Shown: positions 26,977 through 35,010, counted from the first letter of the stretch. The stretch is 64,000 nt of DNA from Maricaulis maris_C (GCF_049116555.1 NZ_JAGDYT010000025.1:310001-374000), one strand, 5' to 3'. Translations and numbers: made by a program. The notes: generated by a model from the sequence alone, not told the origin.

Positions 26977-27498
26977 CTAAAGCGTTAGTGAAAGCTCATG
27001 CATGTCAGCCGGGCCCATGCGCGCCATCGAGAACGCGCGAACACCATCGCCGTCATGCTGGAAACCAAGCTTTTCGAGCACGCGGCCGGAAGCGGGGTTG
27101 TCGGTGTAGTATCCAGCGATGACGCGACGGGTGCCCAGCGTATTGCGGGCGTGGTCGATCAGGCCCTCTCCAAGCTCCGTCGCCAGCCCCCGGCCCCACC
27201 ACGGCTTGCCGATCCAGTAGCCAATTTCCCAATCGGCATCAGGTGTCCGCTTGAATACGCCGCCACCGCCGATGACCATGCCATCCATCTCGACGGTCAG
27301 GGAAAGATTGCCGCCTGGCTGCCAGCTGGCACGGGTCGTCAAGACCCACATTTCCGCCGCCAGCGGCGGGTAGGGATGGGGGACGCGCGCCGTATTCTTG
27401 GCGACATCATAATCGCCCAGATAGGTCGAGATGCTCGCGGCATCGCCCAGTTCGGGCAGCCGCATCAGCAGACGTTCTGTTTCGATCCGCGGGCCCAT
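26977..27498 (-). CDS. GNAT family N-acetyltransferase (RimJ/RimL-like)
   Basis: A 173-residue GNAT acetyltransferase of the RimJ/RimL-like subgroup, which transfers acetyl from acetyl-CoA to an amine. The acetyl-CoA site is seen in EIGYWIGKPWWGRGLATELG and the C-terminal NPASGRVLEKLGFQHDG is typical. The ATG at 27498 has GAGGAG six bases upstream. A terminator lies just upstream, so it is not part of the ribosomal protein operon. Substrate unknown. Confidence 0.88.
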   Translation of the reverse strand: MGPRIETERLLMRLPELGDAASISTYLGDYDVAKNTARVPHPYPPLAAEMWVLTTRASWQPGGNLSLTVEMDGMVIGGGGVFKRTPDADWEIGYWIGKPWWGRGLATELGEGLIDHARNTLGTRRVIAGYYTDNPASGRVLEKLGFQHDGDGVRAFSMARMGPADMHELSLTL

Positions 27499-27527
27499 GA
27501 GCCGCTCCTCGCGGGGGGAGAATAGAA

Positions 27528-27557
27528 AAAGGGGAGGCGGTGGTCCGTCTCCCCTTT
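27528..27557 (-). terminator. Intrinsic terminator of the rplU-rpmA operon
   Basis: Read leftward, AAAGGGGAGACGG (27557-27545) pairs with the segment at 27540-27528, and a TTTTTCTATT run follows. The stem is about 13 base pairs with one wobble. It lies 63 bases past the rpmA stop. Confidence 0.85.
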
Positions 27558-27619
27558 AACGCGTCTGGCGCTGTCGGACCCTGCCTGTTCAAGACACGGT
27601 CCGAATATGTGCGAACCGC

Positions 27620-27889
27620 TTATTCTGCTGCTTTGGCAGTCGGCTCTACCGAGACGAAAGCCTTGCCGCCGGACTTCTTCGCGAAGACCACACGGCCTTC
27701 GGTAAGCGCGAAGAGGGTATGGTCCTTGCCCATGCCGACATTGGCACCCGGATTCACCTTGGTGCCGCGCTGACGCACGATAATGTTGCCGGGAATGACT
27801 TCCTGGCCGCCATACTTCTTCACACCAAGGCGGCGACCTGCGGAGTCGCGACCGTTACGGGATGAACCGCCTGCTTTTTTGTGAGCCAT
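27620..27889 (-). CDS. rpmA: 50S ribosomal protein L27
   Basis: 89 residues with the highly conserved N-terminus MAHKKAGGSSRNGRDSAGRR, whose tail reaches the peptidyl transferase centre, and IIVRQRGTKVNPGANVGMGKDHTLFAL. It lies downstream of rplU with a 15-base gap, the standard order, and a terminator follows. Codon use is that of a highly expressed gene. Confidence 0.98.
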   Translation of the reverse strand: MAHKKAGGSSRNGRDSAGRRLGVKKYGGQEVIPGNIIVRQRGTKVNPGANVGMGKDHTLFALTEGRVVFAKKSGGKAFVSVEPTAKAAE

Positions 27890-27904
27890 TGATCAGTCCT
27901 CCGA

Positions 27905-28579
27905 TTACTTGGCCAGCGCCTTGGCGGCGTTGATCCAGTCGTTTTTCTCTGCCTTGGCCTTGAGACCGGTGATGGTCTCGCTCAGGGCGTCCAGGTCAGC
28001 ATCGGTCCAGGCTGCGACCTGCGCAAACGTGGTGATGCCGGCTTCGTTCAGCTTGGTCGCGAGGGCAGGGCCCACACCAGCCAGGTCGGTCAGCTTGTCG
28101 GCGGCCGCAGCTTTCGGTGCGGCAGCTTTCTTGGCCGGAGCCTTCTCAGCTTTCGGCGCAGCGGCCTTCGGCGCGGCTTTCGGAGCGGCCTTGGCTTTCG
28201 CTTTCGGCGCGTCTGCGGCTTTCGGAGCGGCGGTGGTCGACTTCAGCGCCGTCTTGGCTTTCTCGCCCGGTGCAACAATCTCGGCAATGCGCACAACCGT
28301 GCCCCACTGGCGGTGGCCCTTGGTGCGACGGTAGTTCTTGCGGCGGCGCTTCTTGAAGACGATGATCTTGCGAGCACGGTTGGTGTCCAGCAATTCGCCG
28401 ATCACCTGGGCGCCATCAACGGTCGGCGAGCCAACCGTAACACCGGCATCCGAGCCGAGCATCAGCACATCACCGAGGTCGAGCGTGTCGCCGGCGGCGC
28501 CCTCGAGCTTCTCGATGCGAATTTCGTCGCCGGCTGCAACGCGATACTGCTTACCGCCGGTCTTGATCACTGCAAACAT
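27905..28579 (-). CDS. rplU: 50S ribosomal protein L21 with C-terminal helix-hairpin-helix extension
   Basis: Residues 1 to about 103 are a normal L21 (MFAVIKTGGKQYRV, VFKKRRRKNYRRTKGHRQWGT). A low-complexity Ala/Lys/Pro linker (about 110-160, many KAAAPKA-like units) follows, and then a helix-hairpin-helix-like domain (LTDLAGVGPALATKLNEAGI...TDADLDALSETI). The total is 224 residues, about twice a bare L21. The ATG at 28579 fits the conserved L21 N-terminus. The added domain may bind rRNA or other nucleic acid, which is inference. The gene leads the rplU-rpmA operon. Confidence 0.95.
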   Translation of the reverse strand: MFAVIKTGGKQYRVAAGDEIRIEKLEGAAGDTLDLGDVLMLGSDAGVTVGSPTVDGAQVIGELLDTNRARKIIVFKKRRRKNYRRTKGHRQWGTVVRIAEIVAPGEKAKTALKSTTAAPKAADAPKAKAKAAPKAAPKAAAPKAEKAPAKKAAAPKAAAADKLTDLAGVGPALATKLNEAGITTFAQVAAWTDADLDALSETITGLKAKAEKNDWINAAKALAK

Positions 28580-28723
28580 GATCTTCTTTGTCCTTTTGTC
28601 CGATCCGTCCGGTACCGCGGGATCACCTTGATCCACAACGCCCGGCGGGTCCTTTTTCTTCACTCCGTATGCCCGGAGCGTTGTTCATGATTTATGGGCC
28701 CGCAACGGCAAGCCGCGCGAGCA

Positions 28724-28752
28724 GGAGCGGGCGTTATACGCACGCCCGCTCC
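28724..28752 (-). terminator. Hairpin downstream of the small lipoprotein gene
   Basis: GGAGCGGGCGT (28724-28734) and ACGCCCGCTCC (28742-28752) form an 11-base perfect stem with a 7-base loop, between the lipoprotein stop (28787) and the rplU leader. It lacks a T run in either direction. Confidence 0.5.
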
Positions 28753-28786
28753 AGAGTCAATTAGCTGAGCCTGCGAAAGTCGCGTA

Positions 28787-29098
28787 TTACCGCCCCGGGC
28801 CGCCGAATGAGTCCGGGCGAACCTCGCCGCGATTGCCATCGCGGGTCGAATCCACGCCCTCGCGAACGCGTTCCTGATAGGCGTCCCACTCGGCTTCGGT
28901 GTAACAGATCCGCTCGCGCTGGCGAGTACCCGTGACCTGGATACGGCGACAGGTAAAGCGATCGCCGTCGGAGGTGACGCCCTGGTCGGGAAGCGCTTCA
29001 GCCACATCCTCGTTCGAGGTGGTTGCACAGCCGGCGATGGCGGTGAGTGTCACGGCGCCAACGGCACAGGCGAGAGTCTTGATACTGAACTTGATCAT
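28787..29098 (-). CDS. Small predicted lipoprotein
   Basis: 103 residues starting MIKFSIKTLACAVGAVTLTA, with a lipobox ending in AGC, so it is exported and lipidated. The mature part has two further cysteines (FTCRRIQVTG, RICYTEAEWDAY) and a polar C-terminus. This pattern, with conserved TEAEW-like residues, is seen in many short alphaproteobacterial lipoproteins of unknown role. The ATG at 29098 gives a clean signal; a GTG three codons earlier is possible. Confidence 0.75.
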   Translation of the reverse strand: MIKFSIKTLACAVGAVTLTAIAGCATTSNEDVAEALPDQGVTSDGDRFTCRRIQVTGTRQRERICYTEAEWDAYQERVREGVDSTRDGNRGEVRPDSFGGPGR

Positions 29099-29250
29099 AC
29101 TGGTCACGAAACCCCTTATTATGCGTTGGCGCGGACCATAGGGGACAGGGAGCCGGTTCGCAAAATGAACTTTTTGCGTGCACCGCCGCGCCCGCACCGC
29201 ATCCGCCTCTTGATTTTGTCGGCCCACTCAGTACAAACGCGCTTCCCCGC

Positions 29251-29340
29251 GGAGAGGTGCCGGAGTGGTTGAACGGGGCGGTCTCGAAAACCGTTGAGCG
29301 CGCAAGCGTTCCGAGGGTTCGAATCCCTCTCTCTCCGCCA
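29251..29340 (+). tRNA. tRNA-Ser (CGA anticodon)
   Basis: A 90-base class II tRNA. The acceptor stem GGAGAGG pairs with CCTCTCC near the 3' end, and CCA is encoded. The anticodon stem-loop GGT-CTCGAAA-ACC gives anticodon CGA, which reads UCG. A long variable arm (GAGCGCGCAAGCGTTC) and a T loop (GGGTTCGAATCCC) are present. Mobile-element genes begin a few hundred bases beyond its 3' end, so it may mark the integration locus. Confidence 0.95.
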
Positions 29341-29383
29341 TTTATCTTCTTGAAATAATTAGATAAAAGGCCGCTGCGAAAAT

Positions 29384-29415
29384 CCCGCGGCGTTTCCGCG
29401 GCTTCGCGGGTTTTT
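29384..29415 (+). terminator. Terminator downstream of tRNA-Ser
   Basis: CCCGCG (29384-29389) and CGCGGG (29405-29410) pair, an inner CCGCGG repeat can also pair, and five T residues follow. A second small inverted repeat, TTTATCT/AGATAAA (29341-29347, 29361-29367), lies just before it. Confidence 0.75.
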
Positions 29416-29507
29416 CCCTGTGCTCAGACCGCGACGTTCCGGCGCTGAGGCCGCAATCTAGCGCGCCGGTCTCAGTTCGGGGTTTCGGGCAGATCGGGTA
29501 GGGTGGT

Positions 29508-29688
29508 TTCCCTGTTTCTCTCAAATCGTAGGGAAAATGGCGCGAAATCGGCCTCAATGCCGACTTCGCCCCGCATTTAATTGCGTGAATTCAATGGGTT
29601 GTGCCGCAATTCCCTGGCGCAAATAACAGGGAAATGGCGTTCCCTGTTATGCTGGAAAGCAGGGAATTTTATTGGGTCGAACAGGGAA
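29508..29688. repeat. Cluster of six CAGGGAA/TTCCCTG repeats with a perfect palindrome
   Basis: The 7-mer CAGGGAA occurs in forward orientation at 29627, 29660 and 29682 and reversed (TTCCCTG) at 29508, 29610 and 29640. Two copies form a perfect 11-base inverted repeat, ATAACAGGGAA (29623-29633) and TTCCCTGTTAT (29640-29650), with a 6-base centre ATGGCG. The cluster lies at the 3' end of the serine recombinase gene, beside the tRNA. It is a good candidate for a recombinase binding or attachment site. Confidence 0.65.
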
Positions 29689-31402
29689 TTTTCCGACCGG
29701 AAAACCCGAGCACCCGCGCCTGCGCATCCCAGTCCAGCGGAATGGGGTGGGTGAGAAGATGCTGCAAGGTCAGCTCGGGCGGCTGGCGCCCGTCCAAGAT
29801 CGCCGCGGTGATGTCGGGCGACAGGAAGGCCAGTCGGATGCGCTGGCGGATGGGGCTATCGGTCCAGCCATAGCGCCGGCCGATGGCGGCCAGGGAGACA
29901 CCGCGCCGGGCTTCGGCAAGCCACTGGTGAGCCTTCGCGATGGCATTGATCAGGGTATGGTCCGGGGCCCGTTCGAACTGGCCGGTGATGATCTTGATCT
30001 CCACACCGCGCCGGCGCAGCTCGAACCCGGTCTCAATGGCGAGTTGATCCTCGGCGAGTGCGCTCGGGGCGATGTCCAGTGCCTGCGCCAACTCCGCACG
30101 GTCGAGATCGATGCGAAGCCGGTTCGGGGACACGCGGACCGTCTGGGTTGCCACGCGCAGCACCTCCCCGTCGCGCGCATCCAGTCGGGCCCTTATCCGA
30201 CCGAGCGCGTCCTGCGCCCTGTAAATCGCGATGGGATCGGGTTCGCGGAAGAGCTGCTCACCGATCTCGTCGAGGTGACTGACAATCGCACCACAAACGG
30301 CCCGCTCCAGTTTGAGGGCCGGCAGGCGCCATCCTGAGGGGTCCTCTGCCGCGCCCTTCATCAGCCGTCGAGAGACATAATAGCGGATGCGCTTGTGACC
30401 GCCCTCAGTCCTGCGCCGCGAATGGCTGGGCGTCAGCCGGTCGCCGGTCTCGTCAAAGAGCTTTCCGGCAAGCGGGGATTTCTGATCGGGTTGCTTGAGT
30501 GCTTTGGTGGCTGCGTCACGTACACGGGGCCGGGCGGCATGGGCCTGGAGCTTGTCCTGAACACGGGCCCAGAGATCTTCTGAGATAATGGCTTCGTGCT
30601 GGCCGTCATATGTCTCCAGCTTGTGACGGATGCGGCCGACATAGATCGGGTTGGTCAGGATATTGTGGATCGCGCCATGGGACAGGATGGCCCCGCCATA
30701 CTGCTTGCCCGAAGCGAAGGTGCGGTGCTTGGAACGGATGCCTTGAGCATCGGCCCTGGATGCCACGGTTGAAAGGCATTCATGCTCGTCATAGAGCGCG
30801 AACAGAGTGCGGACATTGTCTGCCTCAATGGCGTTGACGATCAGGCCTCGGGCATTGGGGTTCGGATCGACGTCATAGCCGGTGGGCACCATGCCGCCCA
30901 TCCACATGCCCTTCTTCTTGGAGGCCGCGATCTTGTCGCGGATGCGCTCGGATGTGACCTCCCGCTCGAACTGGGCAAAGGAGAGCAGCACGTTCAGCGT
31001 CAGACGGCCCATCGAGGTGGAAGTGTTGAAGGCCTGGGTGACCGAGACGAAGGAACAGTCCGCGGCATCCAGCCTGTCTATGAGACGTGAAAAATCCGCA
31101 AGCGAGCGGGTCAGCCGGTCGATCTTGTAAACGACGATCATGTCGACCCGCCCGCTATCGATATCGGCCATGAGGCGCTGGATCGCTGGGCGTTCCAGCG
31201 TGCCGCCGGAGATGCCACCATCATCGTACCGCTCGGGCAAAAGCTTCCAGCCCTCAGCCTTCTGACTGGCGATATAGGCCGCACAGGCTTCGAACTGGGC
31301 GTCCAGCGAGTTGAACTCCTGATCCAGTCCCTCCTCGGACGACTTGCGGGTATAGATCGCACAGCGAATGGTGCGTCGGGCGTGTCCTGCGGCACGGTCC
31401 AT
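29669..31402 (-). CDS. Large serine recombinase (recombinase family protein)
   Basis: A 577-residue site-specific recombinase. The N-terminal resolvase domain carries the nucleophile serine (S21 in YTRKSSEEGLDQEFNSLDAQ) and the conserved YDDGGISGGTLERPAIQRLM and YKIDRLTRSLADFSRL. It continues with the 'Recombinase' domain (about 165-270, MVPTGYDV...GAIHNILTNPIYVGRI), but I do not see a clear CxxC zinc ribbon. The C-terminal part is helical. The ATG at 31402 overlaps the stop of the DUF2924 gene. The recombinase, DUF2924 and DUF3489 genes occur together in many alphaproteobacterial mobile elements. It probably drives integration or excision of the flanking island. Confidence 0.9.
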   Translation of the reverse strand: MDRAAGHARRTIRCAIYTRKSSEEGLDQEFNSLDAQFEACAAYIASQKAEGWKLLPERYDDGGISGGTLERPAIQRLMADIDSGRVDMIVVYKIDRLTRSLADFSRLIDRLDAADCSFVSVTQAFNTSTSMGRLTLNVLLSFAQFEREVTSERIRDKIAASKKKGMWMGGMVPTGYDVDPNPNARGLIVNAIEADNVRTLFALYDEHECLSTVASRADAQGIRSKHRTFASGKQYGGAILSHGAIHNILTNPIYVGRIRHKLETYDGQHEAIISEDLWARVQDKLQAHAARPRVRDAATKALKQPDQKSPLAGKLFDETGDRLTPSHSRRRTEGGHKRIRYYVSRRLMKGAAEDPSGWRLPALKLERAVCGAIVSHLDEIGEQLFREPDPIAIYRAQDALGRIRARLDARDGEVLRVATQTVRVSPNRLRIDLDRAELAQALDIAPSALAEDQLAIETGFELRRRGVEIKIITGQFERAPDHTLINAIAKAHQWLAEARRGVSLAAIGRRYGWTDSPIRQRIRLAFLSPDITAAILDGRQPPELTLQHLLTHPIPLDWDAQARVLGFSGRKIPCSTQ

Positions 31403-31839
31403 CACGCGGCCTTCTTGCGCGAGACGAGCCCGAAGAAGCGCGGGCCGGACCAGTGCGTGCCCGTGATCACCTTGGCGATGGCGGACAGCGAGGTGAAGGT
31501 CTCGTCGCGGTAGCGATAGCCCTCGTCAACGACATCGACACGATGTGTGACCCCATTCCAGGTGCGCACCAGCTGTGCGCCGGGTTTGAGCCTAGGGGCG
31601 GCGGGTTTGGGGGTTTCACCGGCTGCTAGCGAGAGCAGGCGCTTTTCCAGGCGTGGGCCAAGCCCGCCCCTGGCCTCGACCTGAAGGTCATAGGCCAGAA
31701 GACGGGCCAGAAATGCCTGGCTTGATCCACGTGGTGGCTTGGTGGTGAAGCTGGCCTGCCAGATCGCCACCAGCTCATCGCGCGGTCGTTCAATCAGGCC
31801 ATCGAGGTCAATTTCGACCGAGCGTTTGCGCCGCGCCAT
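31402..31839 (-). CDS. DUF2924 domain protein
   Basis: 145 residues, family DUF2924, almost always encoded directly upstream of a large serine recombinase. Typical stretches are ELVAIWQASFTTKPPRG near the N-terminus and PGAQLVRTWNGVTHRVDVVDEGYRYRDETFTSLSAIAKVITGTHWSGPRFFGL at the C-terminus, a small fold that also occurs in DNA-associated proteins. It overlaps both neighbours by a few bases, so all three genes are translationally coupled. A helper role for the recombinase, such as directionality or DNA binding, is inferred from context only. Confidence 0.85.
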   Translation of the reverse strand: MARRKRSVEIDLDGLIERPRDELVAIWQASFTTKPPRGSSQAFLARLLAYDLQVEARGGLGPRLEKRLLSLAAGETPKPAAPRLKPGAQLVRTWNGVTHRVDVVDEGYRYRDETFTSLSAIAKVITGTHWSGPRFFGLVSRKKAA

Positions 31840-32333
31840 CAGGTCGCCTCGACGAGCTTGTAGCGCGAGGACCGGCTGCCTTCGAGGGGAGGAAGCTTGT
31901 CGATCGTATACCCGGCCTTTTTGAGCCCTGTCAGAGCGGCCCGCGTCGTGTGCGGCAGCCAGTCCAGCGTCGCTGCCAGATCGGGAACGGTGACGCCCTT
32001 ATCCGCCGTGAGGAGCGCGATCAGGCGGGCCTTCTTGGTAGGCGTATCGGACTTCGGTTCTGAAGGCACGGGGGCTGGCACGGAGGCAGGCTTGTCTTTC
32101 GCTTTCCCGGCGGCCTTCGTCGGCGCTTCCGAGAGGGCGGCCTGACCCACCTCGGTGAGAGCCATAGCCTTACCCGTCCGCGTGAGGAACCCGCGGCTGG
32201 CGAGGTGATCGAGATGGGCTTCCAGAGCCGCGCCCGAGGCCGGCAGACCGGAGAGCTGATCGACGGGTGCGGGGCCGTTCTGGGCGCCGAGGGCTTTGAG
32301 GATGGCAAGATGGGTGGGGGTGAGCTTGGACAT
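31839..32333 (-). CDS. DUF3489 domain (winged-helix) protein
   Basis: 164 residues with two parts: an N-terminal winged-helix-like domain (LTPTHLAILKALGAQNG...SRGFLTRTGKAMALTEVGQAAL), a Lys/Ala/Pro linker, and a C-terminal DUF3489 helix-turn-helix (TKKARLIALLTADKGVTVPDLAATLDWLPHTTRAALTGLKKAGYTI). It is probably a DNA-binding protein of the mobile element. The ATG at 32333 has AGGAGA about six bases upstream; upstream frames contain repeat sequence and no homology. Confidence 0.85.
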   Translation of the reverse strand: MSKLTPTHLAILKALGAQNGPAPVDQLSGLPASGAALEAHLDHLASRGFLTRTGKAMALTEVGQAALSEAPTKAAGKAKDKPASVPAPVPSEPKSDTPTKKARLIALLTADKGVTVPDLAATLDWLPHTTRAALTGLKKAGYTIDKLPPLEGSRSSRYKLVEAT

Positions 32334-32432
32334 GTGTGTCTCCTGTGATGCCACCTCGCGGGATGCGAGGGGCTGCACTGAGACAAGCCCGGGTCCTTGA
32401 AGCGGAGCCGTCCGGGCGTGGTGAGCATGCAT

Positions 32433-32456
32433 GCTCGGGTCGGGCAGGAAGTCCAG
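32433..32456 (+). repeat. 24-base direct repeat, copy 1
   Basis: Begins GCTCGGGTCGGG and ends AGTCCAG; identical to 32872-32895. The copy sits in the region upstream of the DUF3489 gene (about 100 bases before its start), overlapping nothing recognisable. Confidence 0.8.
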
Positions 32457-32467
32457 TCCGCCTGTGC

Positions 32468-32845
32468 TCAACCGGGCCTTTGGTCCTGCAGGATGCGGTA
32501 GGTTGATCGTTTCTGGCCGGGCAATCGGTCTCGTGCGATCACATAACCTTCTTGGCGAATATCCGTCAGCACGGCCGACAAGGCGCCGCTGGACCATTGG
32601 AAGCGGTTCTCTATCGCCTCGGCGCTCGCGCCATCGGGATGTTTGAGCCAATCGATCAAGGCTGCGCGCTTGGTGTGCGGTCGCCGGCGCCTGGCGGTCT
32701 GAAGCCTGGATGGCATATGGGCCTGTTCGAGCAAGGCCGAAATTGCGGTCAGTCGCGGTCGAAGTTCAGGGCAATCCGTCAGCTCGCGGGCTTCCAGACA
32801 TTGTCGCCGCGCTTCTTCAAGAAGGTCGTAAAGCGGATCAGTCAT
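32468..32845 (-). CDS. DUF3489-like winged-helix protein
   Basis: 125 residues. The C-terminal half (TKRAALIDWLKHPDGASAEAIENRFQWSSGALSAVLTDIRQEGYVIARDRLPG) matches the DUF3489-type winged helix of the next gene; the N-terminal half is a short helical segment with two cysteines. It is probably a paralogue of the downstream DUF3489 protein. AGGAGA lies before the ATG. Each of the two paralogues has a copy of the same 24-base repeat a short distance upstream of its start. Confidence 0.75.
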   Translation of the reverse strand: MTDPLYDLLEEARRQCLEARELTDCPELRPRLTAISALLEQAHMPSRLQTARRRRPHTKRAALIDWLKHPDGASAEAIENRFQWSSGALSAVLTDIRQEGYVIARDRLPGQKRSTYRILQDQRPG

Positions 32846-32871
32846 GTGAAGTCTCCTGTTCCGTCACCACC

Positions 32872-32895
32872 GCTCGGGTCGGGCAGGAAGTCCAG
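32872..32895 (+). repeat. 24-base direct repeat, copy 2
   Basis: Identical to 32433-32456 and located 27 bases upstream of the start of the 125-residue winged-helix gene. It may be a shared operator for the two DUF3489-type genes or a trace of duplication. Confidence 0.8.
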
Positions 32896-32984
32896 TTGCC
32901 GGATACACACCGGCCCGCCTTGAGGAACAAAGGCGGGCCGTGGCGGTGTAACTATTCTGTGCTGTCGCCAATCGGCGCTGCGAC

Positions 32985-33479
32985 CTAGCTGTCGCCGTCT
33001 GCCTTCTCAACATCATCAGGCAGATATCCATCCCAGCGTTCGATCACGCTCGGCGTGCCGTCAGGATGGTAATCGATCCGCTCGCCCGGCTGCTTGTAGC
33101 ACTCCTCCTCAGGGATCGTGGCGTGAACCAATTCAACAACGATCTTTTTTGCTTCATTCTTCTCCTTGGCGAGGCGGCGCGCTTTCTCGGCGGCGTGTTG
33201 GGCCTCAAGCTCGTGAACCTTGTCAAAGGCCTTCGGATCGCCCTTCAGGGCCTTTTCCAAAAGCCGGCGAGCGACAAGTTCCTCACCGCTCATCATCACG
33301 GTCTCGCCATTGATCCTGACCGGGCGCCTCTCCGCCAGAATGTCAGACATGTGAGCAGCAACATCCTTGGGCAGCTTTTTCGGCCGGCCACGCGGATTTC
33401 CGCTCTGGCCCTTCTTGAACTGCGTGGCCTTGGGTGGTTTGCCGTATCCCACCTCGTAGTCGGACTTGTCCTGGCTCAT
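32985..33479 (-). CDS. DUF5681 domain protein
   Basis: 164 residues. The N-terminal VGYGKPPKATQFKKGQSGNPRGRPKK is the DUF5681 signature, found in prophage and integrative-element genes near methyltransferases and terminase-like genes. The middle is a charged coiled-coil-like helix (ELEAQHAAEKARRLAKEKNE). Its ATG overlaps the stop of the methyltransferase gene (ATGA). Function unknown; nucleic-acid binding is suggested by the basic N-terminus. Confidence 0.8.
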   Translation of the reverse strand: MSQDKSDYEVGYGKPPKATQFKKGQSGNPRGRPKKLPKDVAAHMSDILAERRPVRINGETVMMSGEELVARRLLEKALKGDPKAFDKVHELEAQHAAEKARRLAKEKNEAKKIVVELVHATIPEEECYKQPGERIDYHPDGTPSVIERWDGYLPDDVEKADGDS

Positions 33480-34786
33480 TCCTCATCCTCCCAGTCCAGA
33501 CGAATTTCACGCACCAGCGAGAAGCGCTCACCCGTCGCCTCCAATCGAGCGTCCTCGCCCGACGCGGCTTCGAACCTCGATATGATCAGATCGCAATAGC
33601 GCGGATCCAGCTCGATCAGTCTCGCAGAACGGCTGCAGCTTTGAGCTGCCAGCAGCGTCGAACCCGATCCGCCGAACGGATCGAGCACGATCCCGTCCAT
33701 CGCCGTCACATCCTTGATCGCATCCATCACCATGGCTGTCGGCTTCACGGTCGGGTGCATGGCCAGCTCGTCCCGCCGGCCGATCACGCCCGGATAGTCC
33801 CAGACATTGGTGCGATTGCGGCCAAAGCGACCCAGCTGGACGTTGTTGGTGTGACGCCCGCCTCGCTTGGCAAAGACAGCGACCAATTCGTGCTTGGACC
33901 GATAAAGCGAACCCATGCCACCAACATCCTTGTTCCAGACGCAGATGTTCTTGAGCTCGCCGATCTCTTGCTCGCCAGCCGCAACCAGCTCGCAGATATG
34001 ACGCCAGTCCATGCAGGCAAAGGCGATCCCGCCCGGCTTCAGCACCTCGCAGATCCGTGCCGCAACGGTTTGCAGGAAACCCGAGAACTCCGCGTCAGAC
34101 ATCTCGCCTGACGCCATGACAAACTCGTCGTGAGTCTTCTTTCCCAGGCCGCTGACATGGCCAGCGATCGGCACATTGTAGGGCGGGTCCGTGAAGCAGG
34201 CATCCACGACTTCATCCCGAAGCAGCGCACGATAGGTCCCCGCATCCAGGGCGTCGCCACAAACCAGTCTGTGCCGACCCAGTATCCAGACGTCTCCAAG
34301 CCGGCTGACCGCGGGCCCGTCGTCCGGCGAGGGCACAGCCTCGGGCTCCGCACAGTCGTCCTCTCCTGCCAGGATCACATCGATCTCGCCTGTTTCGAAG
34401 CCGATCGTCTCGATCTGGAAATCCAGATCCATCTCGATGAGATCGCCAATCTCCAGTCTCAGGAGATCGTCATCCCAGCCAGCGGTCTCAGCCAGACGAT
34501 TATCCGCAATAATGTAAGCTCGCTGCTGCGCCGCGGTCATGCCGGAGAGCCGCATGATAGGTACTTCGCCAAGTCCCAGGGATTTCGCGGCCTCCAGCCG
34601 ACCATGACCGGCAATGATCTCAAGGTCGTCACTGACCAGGATCGGGTTCGTCCAGCCAAAGGTGCGGATACTGGCAGCCACCTGCTCGATCTGTCGCTTT
34701 GAATGCGTGCGGGGATTGTTCGGGTAGGGCTTAAGCGAGCGGATCGGCAGGGTCTCCACACGCAGGTCTCGGATGGACGCGGTCAT
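33476..34786 (-). CDS. ParB N-terminal domain fused to site-specific DNA methyltransferase
   Basis: 436 residues. Residues 1 to about 95 are a ParB/Spo0J nuclease-like domain (NPRTHSKRQIEQVAASIRTFG, IIAGHGRLEAAKSLG). The rest is a beta-class amino-methyltransferase, catalytic motif before SAM motif: DPPYN at 200-204, then HPTVKP and DPFGGSGSTLLAAQ near the C-terminus. It would methylate adenine N6 or cytosine N4. This fusion is common in phages and integrative elements and is usually an orphan, but a nuclease-like gene lies upstream in the same run. The start overlaps the previous stop. Confidence 0.88.
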   Translation of the reverse strand: MTASIRDLRVETLPIRSLKPYPNNPRTHSKRQIEQVAASIRTFGWTNPILVSDDLEIIAGHGRLEAAKSLGLGEVPIMRLSGMTAAQQRAYIIADNRLAETAGWDDDLLRLEIGDLIEMDLDFQIETIGFETGEIDVILAGEDDCAEPEAVPSPDDGPAVSRLGDVWILGRHRLVCGDALDAGTYRALLRDEVVDACFTDPPYNVPIAGHVSGLGKKTHDEFVMASGEMSDAEFSGFLQTVAARICEVLKPGGIAFACMDWRHICELVAAGEQEIGELKNICVWNKDVGGMGSLYRSKHELVAVFAKRGGRHTNNVQLGRFGRNRTNVWDYPGVIGRRDELAMHPTVKPTAMVMDAIKDVTAMDGIVLDPFGGSGSTLLAAQSCSRSARLIELDPRYCDLIISRFEAASGEDARLEATGERFSLVREIRLDWEDEE

Positions 34787-35010
34787 GACGCGCCTCCAAA
34801 GACAGGAAGCGGACAGCGGCGGATAACCTCAGCTGCTAAGTCTTTGAACTCGGGCTCGCAGGAGCAAAGGGACCGGCCGGTCGGCAGATACGCTATGCAA
34901 TAGAGCCAGAATTTCGACTGTGTACCGTTTCGCTGGTCGTCGACGTCGATCAGACGGCTTGCGAAATGGTGGTGGCCAGCGATAGGCCGGGGTGGACTAA
35001 AATCGGGCAT
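34783..35010 (-). CDS. Small hypothetical protein
   Basis: 75 residues from the ATG at 35010, which has GAGGAGG five bases upstream; the longer frame starts without a site. The sequence has several His and Cys residues (AGHHHFASRL, YCIAYLP, LCSCEPEF, RRCPLPVF), which might bind metal or just reflect a small nucleic-acid-binding fold. Its stop overlaps the methyltransferase start (ATGA), so it is coupled to that gene. Not recognised. Confidence 0.65.
   Translation of the reverse strand: MPDFSPPRPIAGHHHFASRLIDVDDQRNGTQSKFWLYCIAYLPTGRSLCSCEPEFKDLAAEVIRRCPLPVFGGAS

Noticed and set aside
28040..28260. Repetitive KAAAPKA-coding sequence in rplU, first considered as a DNA repeat or CRISPR-like array
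   Set aside because: The units are irregular and in frame, and form an Ala/Lys-rich protein linker. No CRISPR array or cas gene is present in the window.
29313..29340. 3' end of tRNA-Ser as an attL core
   Set aside because: No second copy of the tRNA 3' end was found by eye in the rest of the window, so an att role of the tRNA itself cannot be supported.
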